64,000 bases of DNA from Clarkia xantiana subsp. parviflora (GCA_036873135.1 JAPTYO010000002.1:50896204-50960203), one strand, 5' to 3'; shown: positions 38,991-51,222, counted from the stretch's first letter. Notes: generated by a model from the sequence alone, not told the origin. A program made the numbers and translations.

Positions 38991-41060
38991 ATGACGCCTC
39001 CTCTTTGTGAGTGATGTTGCCTTTCTTCTTTACTCTTGTGCCCTGAAAAGCATTTGGTTCATTTAGTGCTATTATCATTTCTTACAGAAGGGAAAGTTTA
39101 AGTGGAGTCCGTAGATCTCCTATTGGTAATATTAAATTAGATAATGGAAGTGGATATTCCCTTTTCCCTTCGGGTGTAGAACTTCTTCCAATGTTCTCCA
39201 CTGGAAGTGTTAGTTGATATCTGCCTTTCCGCATCTCCCAGTCGGTATAAGTTGTGGGTGTCGCCTTATGAGGGCAGTCACTGTGGCTTCCACCCTAGGA
39301 GTGAATCCTTGTATTGGGCTTATGTTGTATCCTTCCTTTGTGGTTTCCATTGGAAGGAGTCATGCCTCATATTTGCGTCGTCTTCTATTTCCGGGTGGAC
39401 TATCAAGCACTAGATCAGGTGGTGCCCCCCTAGTTGCTTGGTAGTTGCACTGTTTGCTCTTGTTTAGCCTGTTAAGGCTTATCTTCATTTTTCTCGGTTG
39501 GGTGCCGAGCACTTGTTCGTTTGGTGCCCCCCAAGTTGCTCGGTCTCCTTACTCTTTTTTTCTATTTGAGCATGCTTTTCTTATATGCATCTTCCAGAAT
39601 TGGCGAGGGGGTGGCGGGATCTTTTGATTCTGATCTTCGTTACGGTTTCTTCCATTGAATCTTCGTAGGTGTTGGTTTGTCGCGGTACCCCCATCCCTTT
39701 GTTGGGCATGGCCATTAAATGATTGACTGTGGACTTATCGCTGCCCCCCGTGATGACTTTTAACAATTCTTGTTCATGATGGTGGTGATTTTGGTGGGGA
39801 GTGTCTCCTCATTTTGCCGCTTGAGATTGTTTAGCGTTGAGTTGTTCTTGTTTATAGTGACACCGCTACTTGTTTATCAAGTAAGGTTTTTTACCTCAAT
39901 GACGACACCATCACTCTAGTTTGTCAAGTAGAGTGCGCTTCTCACGCATCTTTGGAAATTAAGAGAACGTGCACTAGCCGCTCTAGTTGTATTAAGTTCC
40001 TTTTTTCCTCTTCCAAGAAAAGTTTGTGGTGCCCCCACCTTTCTGACGGGATGATGGGAGTGAATTTCATCACCACCTAAGTGTTACTCCATTGGTGGAG
40101 GTGTGCCCCCATCGCGGGGGTTGCTCTAAGCCTTGATATTCCTATTCTCTTCAGGAGGAGTCTATGTGCTCTTCTATGCCCATGGAAGCACTAGACATAT
40201 GTTGGTGTGATACCTCCACGTGACGAGGTGGTTGCATAGTACCCAATATTTATTCCCCAAGAATACTTGTTCTTCCTTCCGAGGTTATAGGCTGACATTG
40301 TCGAGGGCTCTTCAATATGGATATTTAATATGGGCGGATGTGGGAGTGATGATATCCCTAGCATCTTGGTTAGTATAACTACTCTCCATGTATAGGAAGT
40401 TGGTTTTGCGAATCCACTATCCTTATAATATTGACGTCATTGATGACCCTTGCGATGAGCTTAGGTTTGGTGTTGCTCCCTCCTTTAGTGCTATCATTCC
40501 TTGGATGTAGAACTGACTTTTGTTTCCAAAATGAGTATTTTGTTCGGTAAGAGGAGAGGGAAGCTTTTTCTTGCAGGCTGGATTGTAGTGGTATTCCCTG
40601 CTTTTGCAGCGTGTTGTCCCGTCCCTTGGGCAGGCGGGCGTCTGGTGGTTGTAATTGTTGTCCATAGGTATATTGTAGGATGGGATTCCATATGGTTTTC
40701 CATTGAAATGCATATTGTATTAGAACCCTTGGAAGGTATTCTCTTAAAGTAGGCGCGACAGGCCCTGCTAGTTGTAGTGGCCCTTCTTGTTGGGGGCTAT
40801 CCTTTTTGCTCATAGTGGGAGGATGAGTATGCATGCACCCTCCTTTGCTATCGTTGGTGATTCTTGCCCCCCCCCCCCCCCCCCATTGTATGTGGTTGCT
40901 CTTACTAATGCCCTATTCTTCTGGGGATGGAGTTATTGCTCATCTCTCACTCTTTAGTGTTGTCATGTCCTTCAGAGAGTGGCTGTTTTTCATTGGTCAC
41001 CTCCAGTATCCTCATATAGATGTGCTCTAGAAGAGCTACTCTAGGTGCATTCATGAAGTG
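38991..41060 (-). other. Element E internal region, no gene seen
   Basis: This is non-coding sequence with scattered short ORFs that resemble nothing I know. A run of 18 C is at 40867-40884. Confidence 0.5.
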
Positions 41061-41500
41061 ATGTGAGGATGGTGCTCATCCTTGTGGAGAGGTTGTTGTT
41101 CTGCTTCCTCCTCATTTTCCCCCCTGTTGGTATACTCTGGAAGAGCTACCATGGGTGCATTTATGAAGGGATGTGAGGATGGTGCTCATCCTTGTAGAGA
41201 GGTTGTTGTTCTGCTTCCTCCTCATCTTGCCCCCTGTTGGTATACTCTGGAAGAGCTACCATGGGTGCCTTTATGAAGGGATGTGAGGATGGTGCTCATC
41301 CTTGTGGAGAGATTGTTCTTCTACTTCCTCCTCTTCTTGCTCCCTATTGGTATACTCTGGAAGAGCTGCCATGGGTGCATTTATGAAGTGATGTGAGGAT
41401 GGTGCTCATCCTTGTGGAGAGGTTGTTATTCTGCTTCCTCCCCTCCTTGCCCCCTATTGGTGTACTCTGGAAGAGATGCCATGGGTGCATTTTGTTATAA
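41061..41500 (-). repeat. Element E tandem array, 110-bp units (4 copies)
   Basis: The phrase ATGTGAGGATGGTGCTCATC recurs at 41061, 41171, 41281 and 41391, an exact 110-bp period. It lies in the leader of E, between the primer site and the rest of the interior. Confidence 0.95.
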
Positions 41501-41833
41501 CTCCTTCTTTGGCCTTCTGGCATGTTCTTGGGTGTTTGATTGTTGCCCCCACTAGGGGCTTGTCTTTCATTAGGGGTGAGGGAGGTAGTTGTTGATTGAC
41601 TACCGACCGTGATGTCTTGGAGCTTGATGGAGTGTTATCCAAGGAGTGTTGTTCTCCATTGGACGACGGTTGCTTAGCATCCTTTGGTTGTTGCCCCCGG
41701 ATGCTAGGCTCCTGGAGACCAATAGTTGGTATTTGGCTACTACTCCTTTGTTCTCTGATTCTTCTTTATTTATTGCCATCGAGCATAAGTAGTAGCCTAT
41801 GTTCTTTTTGCTCGAATCCGCAGACGGCGCCAG
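41501..41833 (-). other. Element E leader and primer-binding site
   Basis: On the minus strand, CTGGCGCCGTCTG (41821-41833) directly follows the 5' LTR, the same primer motif as B and C. The rest is non-coding leader where gag would be expected; no gag is there. Confidence 0.7.
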
Positions 41834-42703
41834 TGTTTACACACGAGTGTCCTTCGTGGGCTTCTCCTTCCTTACTCTCCTTCTTCCTAGGCTTCTCCTT
41901 CTAGTATTCCCTCTATGTGGACTTCTCCTTCTAGTATTCCCGCCTCGTGGGCTTCTCGTTCACGTATACCTGTAGATGGGTATCGAGGAGGGAGTTCCCG
42001 ATAAGCCCATTGTTTGCATACGACGTCTTGAGTGTCTTCTTACTTCGGACCTCCGTCCTTCCTTCTCCTCGTGATACATGCAAATAGGGAAATACCGAGA
42101 CCAAGGGGGGTGGTGCTTGGTGTGCCCTCTCGATGCTTAAATGAGTATAGGCTCTTAGAGAGATAAAGTAGAGAGAAGGCAGAACTTGAGTAAGAGATAG
42201 AAAGATTGGTCTAAAATGAGGAGAGGAGGCCTCTATTTATAGAGTTCCTATCGGACCGCCCCGGTTCAAGTGGTTTCCTGGTCCGGTTATTGCAGATTCA
42301 TAATATGAGTTGGCCTTGACCGCAAATAAGGTGCCTTTGACCCTGGTTCGGCGAGATATAGTGTCGGTGTGTGGCCTCTAAGGGCAAGTCCCGAGCGAGA
42401 TATCGTCCGGGAATGGGGGTCCGGACGTGGGAGGCTTGTCTGGACGCATGGTGGTACCAGGAGGGGTACCCTTAAGGCCTTGCTCGGGTCACCCGAGCAA
42501 CTCGGGTAACCGAGCAACTCGGGTAACCCAAGCAAGGGTCCCTCGCTTAGGTTTCCCCCAGGTGGTCTTTCCACCCGGGATCTTCCCGAGTGGATTTCAC
42601 CACTCGGGGTGTTTTTCGGGCCTATGTGATGGGCCCGGGTGTCCGTGTTCCAACTTTCGAATTATTTTCGGTTAAGGCCCATTTCTCGGGTCCAATTAGT
42701 GAT
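41834..42703 (-). repeat. Element E 5' LTR, main part (interrupted by element F)
   Basis: It is homologous to 32964-33961. The last 21 bp of the LTR are at 50846-50866, on the other side of F. The TATA box is at 42234-42241 and the hairpin at about 42076-42138 (one stem mismatch relative to the other LTR). Its last five bases, GTGAT, are F's target duplication. Confidence 0.92.
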
Positions 42704-43285
42704 TGTTGGATATCTGTCCAATTCAGGTTCGTATTTACGTTTCGGACCTCGCAAACACGTCAAAACCACAAACGGATTTTACCGCAGTCACCCCGGGTCA
42801 AAACAGTCCGGATGCGCGCAGCACCCGGATCGGGACTTCCGGATTGCCTTCGACATGGTCCGGACTGCCGACTAGCACTGCGCGCTTACCCCTATTTTTA
42901 CTAAGTATGACAAGCCAGTGCGCGTATAGCCAACCTCGATGTCGGTAAGCGTTTTCCTGTAAACCGACATTGAACCCCATAAAACCGGGTACGGTTCTCG
43001 GATTTCCTATAAATAGGGACCTAGACCTCCCATTTGACAACTTAACTCGAAACTCTCCCAAATTGGCTATTTGTGCTCTGACCTCTCTCTATACACTTTC
43101 TCTCTCTAAGATCCTGACTTTAGCATCGGAGAGGGCTCAACCAGCGCCACCCCCCCTCCATGCTGGTTATCGCCCTTTCTGCAGGACCTGGCGTATAGAA
43201 GATCGGGGTAAAAGCCAAAGTCAGTTCGGGGATCGAGGTCCATGAAGAGTAACCAGAGGTGTTCCAGGTGGAATCGACCTCAACA
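42704..43285 (+). repeat. Element F 5' LTR (582 bp)
   Basis: It begins TGTTGGATATCTG and ends GACCTCAACA. The TATA box CTATAAATA is at 43008-43016. The leader hairpin is at 43122-43186. The primer site TTGGCGCCATCAGCG follows at 43287. Confidence 0.92.
43122..43186 (+). promoter_or_regulatory. Conserved LTR leader hairpin of element F
   Basis: This is the clearest copy. An outer pairing of GAGAGGGC with GCCCTTTC (one G-U) encloses an inner perfect 7-bp stem AACCAGC/GCTGGTT around a C-rich loop (GCCACC then a C run). It ends CTGCAGG. Confidence 0.65.
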
Positions 43286-43336
43286 CTTGGCGCCATCAGC
43301 GTGATTCGAGCAAGAAGTCGTTCCAAACCGCAAGCT

Positions 43337-45411
43337 ATGACAGGCAGACGTACGAAGAAGGCGGGTACAAACAAGCCGAAGCCAACGAGAAGCCAACAAG
43401 GACCTTCTCACATTCCAGATGCAAAGTCTACCGCCTCCTCCATGTCAACCGCAAATGCGCCTTCCGCGCAGCATGGTCCTGACGTCCAGAACGAGGTACC
43501 AGTGCACGAGTTCGAGAAAAGGACGGGAAGGAACGAAGAGTTCCCATACGGGATGCCAGCTGACGGAGTGCAGCAGCAAGCAAGAGGTGCAAGCAACCTG
43601 CCACCAGTCACACCAGCCATGATGGATGCGCTTGAAGAGCTTATCGCATTCAGGGAGACTCTAAAGAATCAAGGATACGACGTATCCTCCATGCCAACAA
43701 GCAGTGTGCCTTCCGCACAACGTGGCCTTGAAGTCCAGAATATGGTATACATTGCATCCCATTCGGAAAAGATGGCAAAAGTACATGTGATCCATGGAGA
43801 CTTTGATGCTGGAGGCGAGAAGTCATACGAGCAAGCAGGGAACGTTGCAAAGACAATGCACAAGTCCCAGGATGCCGTCATGAAGTATGCTGACATGAAG
43901 TATGCCGACATAAAGGATGTCGTCATGAAGGATGCAGCCATAAAATATGTCATTGGTTTCTCATCAAAGGACAAAGGGCACAATGTGCACCACGACGCCT
44001 TAGTCATAACCACGAAGAAGCCGACAAGAAGTCAACTTGGATCCTCGCACATGCCTGTTGCCACATCCAGTGCCTTCTTCATGCCAACAAGAAGTGCGCC
44101 CTTCGAACAGTATGACCAAGGAGTCCACAATGCAAAGCACGTTACACCCCCGCTGGGATTTGAGCCTAAGAAGCACATTAATGAAGAGTTTCCTTACGGG
44201 ATGCCAGAAGAAGGAGTCCCCCAATATGAAGGTGTCTGCCCGCCACCACCTGTCACTCCTACCATGATGGTCGCGCTCGAAGAGCTGCTTGCATTCCGAA
44301 AGATGCAAAGGAACGAACCAAGGATATGCCCCGCCACCACAACCTCCGCCTCCAAACAACGGACAAGCCGAGGAGACAAGAGCAATGTCTCGAAACACAA
44401 GCCATCAAGACACACCGCACCAAGGAGTAGGGGGCAATACACGGAAGGTACCTTCTAGTACCGACAAACAAGGCAAGGAGTTGCGTGCTCATACAACCCG
44501 TATATGATAGCACAACACCAAGAAGGGACATGGAGACAACCTCCAACCTCTCGTTCAAAAATGCACAAGGAAGGTTCCTCCACGATGACAAGCCAAGACG
44601 ACGCTGACATCCGTCACAAGGAGGGATGGAGAAAACCTGTTGATGACGATGATGTCCCAATCGCGGGACTTACAACAAGAACCTTGAAGGCAATAATTGA
44701 GGAAAAAATAGACGCTTCATGGAAAAAGAGACAACAAAAACAATAGAGGCCATTCCAGTCAGACGTCCAAAGGCTCAAAGAGACTAAACTCGCCAAATGT
44801 GTTCCATTGAACACACTGCTGTCTGTCATCTTGAAAGAGATGAAGGAGACCAAGCATTGGAAAAAGCCCTCTAAATTCCGCAAAGGCCCATTGGGAAAAG
44901 ATGAAAGCAAATGGTGTGAAAATCACGAAGTGTATGGCCACGAGACGGACAGCTGTGTCAGCCAAAGATTCCATGTAAACAGCTTCATCTTAAAAGGAGA
45001 AATGAAGAAGTATATCGACCAAAGCAATAAGCATCAAAAGAAGTCTCATGTGGAGTCTTCAAGAAAAGGCAAAGGAAAAGAAAAGGCGAATGATAATTCA
45101 CCTCTCGCAAAGCGTGGGAAAAACAACGTCATTCATGGAACCAATTATAACGACTTCTACGGTCCTTGGAGCACGAACGTGGAAGAAACAAATGTCAAAC
45201 TTCCGGAAACAAGCTTCCCCGTCCACTTGAGCCAATGACTGCCTTCCTTGGCAAGAACGTTGAAGAACGGTGCAAGCACCATAAAATTAGGGGGCATAAC
45301 ACCAACATTTGTTCATCCCCAAGGGTGGAGATTGAAGAGCTTAACACGCTAGATGCACTGAGGAACTATGTGGCACGTGGCAGAATCAACTTGCCGACAA
45401 GTCACCTATGA
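43337..45411 (+). pseudogene. Element F gag, rearranged and broken
   Basis: The ATG at 43337 opens a frame to 44458. Residues ~15-110 and ~228-330 are two copies of one segment (KPTRSQ, EEFPYGMP, PPVTPxMMxALEEL, AFR), 640 bp apart at DNA level. Between them are a fragment of the usual gag-protease linker (VHVIHGDFDAGG) and a small repeat (MKYADMKYADIKDVVMKD). In other frames downstream come zinc knuckles of the C-x2-H-x4-H-x4-C type (CENHEVYGHETDSC near 44918, CKHHKIRGHNTNIC near 45270). The capsid domain itself is largely lost. It is not a working gag. Confidence 0.7.
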
Positions 45412-48118
45412 AGACGTCAAACACATCATCAATCCCTTTATCTCCTTTTTTGCATATCTACTTTAAGTCTTCTTAGATTAAGTACAACTTATGATTATTA
45501 GCCTTAGTACTTTTCGAAAAGAGCGGTCAGTTGACACCTTCCTGTAATCCGTTGTACGAACTCCAGATATCTAATGAAGGTTAGATATACTTTCGTAGGT
45601 ACCTTATTGCACTATGCTCATTACTTTGGATAAAAACCAAAAGCAACGCACATATTAATCGCGTCAACAACACAAGCTATTGCACTAGGAACAACAAACG
45701 GCTTAGGCCATATAACACCCATATGCCTATTATCAACACCAAGCATCTCCCTCAAGAGACGATATCTCCTACTTAAACAAGGTCCAGGTAACACACGTTA
45801 TTGCCAAAGGTAAACTCCGGTATGAGGTAACAACTTCACAACAGCACTATTATGAATAAAGCAGACCACTCGAGTAGGACATCTACTCAGGGTAGCCTGA
45901 TTTAGTCAAAACAAAATCCAAGCTGAACGGAACAGACTAGTCACGAATAGTCTGATCCAGTCATATTGGCATTGCAGGCGATAGAGCCATATGAGGAGAT
46001 TTATAACTCCATTCTATTCCTTAACCAATATATATCTTAAAGTATTGCGACTAATTTGAGACAGGTTATATGTACATCCAAGAGATGTCTCAATGACACA
46101 TCTTATCTAGAGAACAACACTAGGAGGAGTTGTATGCAACAATCTCTGGAATTCTCTATCTATGGACATTCTACTTAGGAATCTAAGCCAAGTAATGGTC
46201 GCGTATATATCATTTGCATCATCACAACAAGTCTCCAACTCGCAACTTCTCAGCGAATATTCTACTCAAACATATGCTCTTCCCTTAGAAACAATACCAG
46301 TCAACTATCATATATACGTATGTGCATCATGCTAAGGAAGCATCGACGCATATCGACTAAAGGATGGATACAACAATGCATAGTATCTCTTTGTACGTAC
46401 ATATTCACTAACATATACACTGGGTGGTACTTGAAAAGCTTTGCTCCAGACATGTGCACACCTGTTGCGTCCGCACCTATCACATCTGCACTAAGGGAAG
46501 TTTCCTGCACAACGAAGGGATCCTCGTATCAGATTCCTTTACTCTATTTATTATATGAATTAGTTAAAAGGAAATTCATAACTCCATATTTTTACAAACT
46601 TGCAAACATTACAACTATCTGACAAAGCGCAACCCTGTTCGTAGGTATATACTACACTATGATTACTACATTGGAATTGCACCAAGTAGCAACCTATCCG
46701 CATAATATCTACATCAACAATACAAGCTAAGCATTATGTTCAAGGAAGGACTGATGGCATACAACGCCGACATACCTATTATCTACATCAACAAGGAAGT
46801 TTATTTCTCCATTCAAAATGGCGTCTATCTCAAGAAGGTGCCGTCAACACAAAACAATCGCGCTATGTGCACAGTCAACTTATATGTCGCAATGACAACT
46901 TGCGGATTATCTACAAAAAGGAACTTATAAAAATTCTCTACTCAAAGTGGCGGCTATTCCAAAGACATCAAATACATGCAATATCTTGGAAAAACACCAA
47001 GATCTACTATCAAAATGACGACTATTCCAAAGGCGTCAACAACAAGCAATATCTTGGATAAACACCAAGATTTACTATCAAAAATGGCATGTTGCGAAAT
47101 TATCTTAGAGGCAAATCCTCATGTTCATAGCCATTCCCTGCTTACAAACCAGGATGCGGCACTTAGGTGAGACTGATCACCCCATCTTGGCGGAAGTCCT
47201 CTTGTTAGACGACAACCCCACACATCTACAAAGTATGTGCATCCCTCTTAATAGTCCATACGCCATGAAGATACATTCCTTGATAGGATGGCTTCATGTA
47301 CACTCAAACTATACATATCCTCTTAAGGATACAGACATAAGGAAGACCTATACCTTAAGTGGGCAGGCTTCATTCAAAAACGCTAGCAGGAGCGCACCCT
47401 GTTTGAAAAACTCACCAAACTTACAAGTCGAGTCTTGTACAACGTCGCCTTAGAGTGGAACTAAGAGACGGTGTAACTTAAGTCTTGCTTCGTCAAGACG
47501 ACACTGCTACATGTCAAGGGCCAAGTGCCAAGTATATTACTACATGCAATGCTACAAGTACCTAGTGTACGCATCTTGTCATGCCTTGGAATCTAACCAA
47601 GAGGGGCGCTCATACGGACATCATGCTTATCATCTAAACATGGCGTCTATCTCAACAATGTGCGACATACAGTCGCAACTACGGACATCATGCTTATCAT
47701 CTAAGGATATCTATCCTATCTTCCAAGTCCAAAGCATACAGACATCATAGATAACGCAATGTATGAAATACTACTAACAAGTTATCATGTAATTGTACTA
47801 TTATTAAAAGCCGGTCCAAGTGACGAAGTACCATGCAAGCAAAGTCATAGACAAAGATTTATTGAAAACCTCAAAACAACATCAACTTGTTCACAAAGGG
47901 TTCAACATACTGGAAGCAGACAACCTGATACTAACGAAGAAGTAACGTCATCTCCAAGGAACTAAGGAAAAGAGTTCATAATGTCGACATCAAATGCAAT
48001 GTCGTCATCCTCACAAAAAACACGGCAAGAATGGCCGCTTCAATTTCAATGCGACATAACTCTTCAACATGGGCGTGCCAAGCAACAATGCATGCATCAA
48101 AATCAACAATCTTCAAGT
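45412..48118 (+). other. Element F internal region without recognisable gene
   Basis: This is AC-rich plus-strand sequence with loosely repeated phrases (TATCTACATCAACAA, ACCAAGATYTACTATCAAAA near 46990 and 47060). The short ORFs show no known domain. Confidence 0.5.
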
Positions 48119-50300
48119 TCAAGCTTCAAGTGTGAAGAAGTAAACAACGCTTACCTCAAAGGGAGGAACGCTCCTCCTTGGGCCGGTCCCTCGACCGGAG
48201 GGTAGAAGGCCCCACTGCACGACCCTCAACTCTATTCCCTTTATCGCAAGAAGGAATTGGCACGATCGCACTTGGCATAGAGAACTTAGAATCGCTCGAG
48301 GAACGCGCCCCTGCGACGGATCTTTTGAGAATTGTGCTAAAGCCAGGAACTGCAACCACGCGTTCAGTCACATGTACGGAGCAACTTGCAAACAAAAGCA
48401 ACATGAAAGAAACAACTTGGAAAATTAACAAGTTCAAAGAAGATACAAGGAGGTGCCTTACTCACAAGTCTTTTACCGCAACCATGTCTGGAGACTCCAG
48501 AATAGCGGGGGCAATGGTGCGGACATCCCTTCCAATAAGCGGATTACCGTGTACATCTGCTGTCTGCAAAGACGAGCTTTTTCCATCAGTCCGACCTACA
48601 TTGCAACATGATACAAGTTATAAAGATCATCAACATACCAAATATTCAGAAGGAAGTATATGAATACCGGCATCAATTAATCAAACAAGGACGTCAACAT
48701 TTACACTTGGTGCATTGTTTAGCTGCTCAACCATGTCGACATCCGAACATAGAGTTACTCGCAGAATGGGAATAGTGGACTTACTCATGATAACAGTCGT
48801 GGAAAGATTAAAACCGACAATCCAATCAGTGCACAAGCACGCATCAAACACTTATGCAAACATCTATGCAATTAACGCTCCATGTGAGATAACTATGTAC
48901 GCAATGATTTAATAGTCTTCGTGCAACAAGTAACAAACATCATGCAAGGGGGGCAACCTTCTCAACACATCGACCTCCATGACGACATCGAGCTCATACT
49001 CGTTGCATACATGATAACAATGGAGAAATATTTTCTAAGTGTTTTGCTCAAGATGACAGTCAACATACTACAAGCTGTCAGCATGTTACTAAGTGTCAAC
49101 ACACAACAAGGTGTTAACTATCAAGAAATATTTCTAAGTGTTCCAACCATATCGGTTGTCGACGTATGACAAGGTGTTGACTATCAAGGAATATGTTCTG
49201 AGTGTTCCACTATGTCAGCAATCGACACATGACAAGGTGTCGATCATCAAGGAATATTTTCTAAGTGTTTTGCTCAGGATGACAGTCAGCATATTGCAAG
49301 ATGTCAGCATGCTACTAAGTGTCGGCATATTACTAAGTGTCGATATGCTACCAAGTGTCAACATGCTACTACGTGTCGACATACAACAAGCTGTCAGCAT
49401 ACTATCAAGTATCAACGTACAACAAGGTGTCGGCATGCAACAAAATATGGTTGAAATATTTTCTAAGTATTTCGCTTACGACATGGGACTATACGAGACA
49501 AGAAACCAACCGTCAGAAAATATTGTCTAAGTATTTCCTTGATGTCAACAATCAACAAGCGGCATGGAATCAACTATCTAGGAGCATTCTCCAAGTATAC
49601 TAGCATGATGACAGATAACATACATCAAGTGGAGAACATCAACTACTACGAAATATTTTCTAAGTGTTTCTATGCCGACGTTTGACAAGAATTATATGAC
49701 GACATCAATGGTAACAAAGCACTAGATATTATTGAAATATTTTCTAAGTGTTTTAGCCTGTTTGCAGACAACGACCGACGATCAATACATGATGCTCAAC
49801 ACACATTGCCTAAGTTATCACTACCAACATACAACCATTGACGACCATGTACGAACAACTACCGATCGTCAACATTAAGCATACTAAAACAACGGCTAAG
49901 GCATGGAGCAACATGTCGGCAATGAATACTATGCATAAGGGAAGTATAACGATTCATTTGCACTTTTCTAAAACTTTCAGCACTTAGAAAAATTTTGGCC
50001 GATTTGGGGCTAAGTATTCTAATGCATTGCATCAAACACCTTGTATGCATGTTAAGGTGACTAAGCACATAGTGATTAGATTGAATCAAGGCCAAACGAA
50101 GTCACAAAATGTCCAGCCATGTACGGAATCGGATTCACCAACACGAAGCGAGTCTGAATTGTCACACGCCTTCACCGGAGCTCCACGCGCCGCCCAGGAA
50201 CGCCACACGCGCGCCGCCACGCGCCTCCGCTGGTTGTAACCGCCGTCGTTCTTCCCACCATGCGCCGACGACTTCCACCTCAAGCTTGGACGGAAATTAA
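48119..50300 (-). pseudogene. Element F antisense accessory gene, remnant
   Basis: A fragment at 48156-48437 resembles element C's basic exon (HVTERVVAVPG matching LVTERVVSVGRDSG, and a SRDRPKEE-like tail). At 48639 a donor, ATATTTG|GTATGT, aligns with the conserved intron of C and D, preceded by DAGIHILPSE. A block at 48990-49800 is filled with repeats of GAAATATTTTCTAAGTGT and MATGCTACTAAGTGTC. The GC-rich leader-like stretch is 50140-50290. Nothing is translatable over a useful length. Confidence 0.45.
49020..49770 (+). repeat. Interspersed short repeats in element F
   Basis: The phrases AAATATTTTCTAAGTGTTT and GTCARCATGCTACTAAGTGTC recur at least six to ten times each, with irregular spacing. 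The unit length is not constant. Confidence 0.7.
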
Positions 50301-50744
50301 TTGATGTCAAGTATGATGTGACTACTCCAAATTTAAACCTCCATAAGCTCCTTCTTCAACAAGCAATGAGAGCTTCTTGGAAAACTATCAAGGGAGGATG
50401 TAAGCTAATGACTACTCTCTCTCCTAATTTTCACTAATAGTGTCTACACCATGTGCTAAGGACTAAACTCATATCTATTTTCGCACAAGTCCCTAGCATC
50501 ATGTATGAATATGTTTACATCTCTCCTCTGCTTTCATTACATACATGCTCTCTAATGTTGCGTGACGCGCTACGTACAATTATTATTGCATGTTGCATAC
50601 ACATAGGCTATTATGCATGATATTATTTTTATATATGCATGATTCTAACCTATGATTGCTACATGATTATTTTTATAATCTAAGTATGAATTACATGCTT
50701 ACATCGTATTCTATGTTTACATCATGCTTCATGTTGACAAGCAT

Positions 50745-50840
50745 AGAGGATCGAGGTAGAAGCCAAAGTCAGTTCGGGGATCGAGGATCGAGGTCCGTGA
50801 AGAGTAACCAGAGGTGTCCCAAGTGGAATCGACCTCAACA
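50745..50840 (+). repeat. Element F 3' LTR, truncated to its 3' end
   Basis: Only the part matching the last ~95 bp of the 5' LTR is present (GCCAAAGTCAGTTCGGGGATCG to CCTCAACA), with a small tandem duplication of GGATCGA. The first ~490 bp and the polypurine tract are missing. Confidence 0.85.
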
Positions 50841-50871
50841 GTGATAGCTTGGGCGTACATCTACCAGTGAC

Positions 50872-51222
50872 CAAATTTCGGCCACCCAAAAACCGAGCTT
50901 AGCAAATTGCTTGGTCCCCAAGAAAGAGATGCTTGAGAGTGAAGATGATGATAGCTACTAAAATGGGTAATCTCCTTTCTCTCTCTTTATATAAAATGTT
51001 GTAGGGTTTTTTGAAATCTTCTAATCTCAACCATCAATTTAAAGTAGGGAGATCTAATGGCTAAGATCAAAAGTGACACCTTTACTATTTTTAACTATAT
51101 AATTATCATGCTTATATTCATGTTGACATTTTTATACACCCATACCATGCATTCAATACTTAGGAATTTTTATACATGATTAGCACATTTTCTACACATA
51201 AAATTATCCTGAATATACACCC
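50872..51222 (-). promoter_or_regulatory. Element D remainder: antisense gene promoter side
   Basis: This resumes D after element E. The minus strand has TATATAAA at 50987-50994, followed downstream by a leader that continues at 32963. Sequence around AGGGTTTTTT and ACCATC matches element C at 12700-12760. D then stops where copia H begins. Confidence 0.5.

Larger units (their letters stand above)
42704..50840 (+). mobile_element. Element F: degenerate gag-only Ty3/gypsy element in the 5' LTR of E
   Basis: The 5' LTR is 42704-43285. The 3' LTR is reduced to its last ~95 bp (about 50745-50840). The duplications GTGAT at 42699-42703 and 50841-50845 are intact. The interior has a rearranged gag (43337-45411), long non-coding sequence, a repeat-rich block and remains of an antisense accessory gene (48119-50300). 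No protease active site, RT or integrase is visible. Confidence 0.88.
32964..50866 (-). mobile_element. Element E: non-autonomous Ty3/gypsy-like element without gag-pol, minus strand
   Basis: The LTRs are 32964-33986 (3') and 41834-42703 plus 50846-50866 (5', interrupted by F), with duplications GTGAC at 32959-32963 and 50867-50871. On the minus strand the LTR begins TGGTGGATATACGCCC, close to element C's TGATGGATATACGCCC. A TGGCGCCGTCTG primer site adjoins the 5' LTR, and a CTCGGGGAAAAA polypurine tract adjoins the 3' LTR. The 7.8-kb interior has several tandem arrays and a decayed antisense gene (36810-37930, on the plus strand). I find no gag, protease, RT or integrase in it. Confidence 0.9.
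27083..51222 (+). mobile_element. Element D: old Ty3/gypsy host element, both ends off-window or cut
   Basis: The visible D sequence is a tandem array (27083-27920), spacer, antisense accessory gene (29426-31771), its leader (31772-32963) and, after element E, the promoter side (50872-51222). It shares the array core and antisense-gene structure with element C. Its gag-pol should lie left of element A, and its 3' LTR beyond copia H. Insertions into it are A, a probable solo LTR (28171-29212), E and H. Confidence 0.75.

Noticed and set aside
42704..42720. Treating GTGAT near 33961 and 42699 as the end of E's LTR
   Set aside because: Homology continues to CCACCA/CTACCA on the other side of F, and the GTGAC duplication is found only with the longer LTR.
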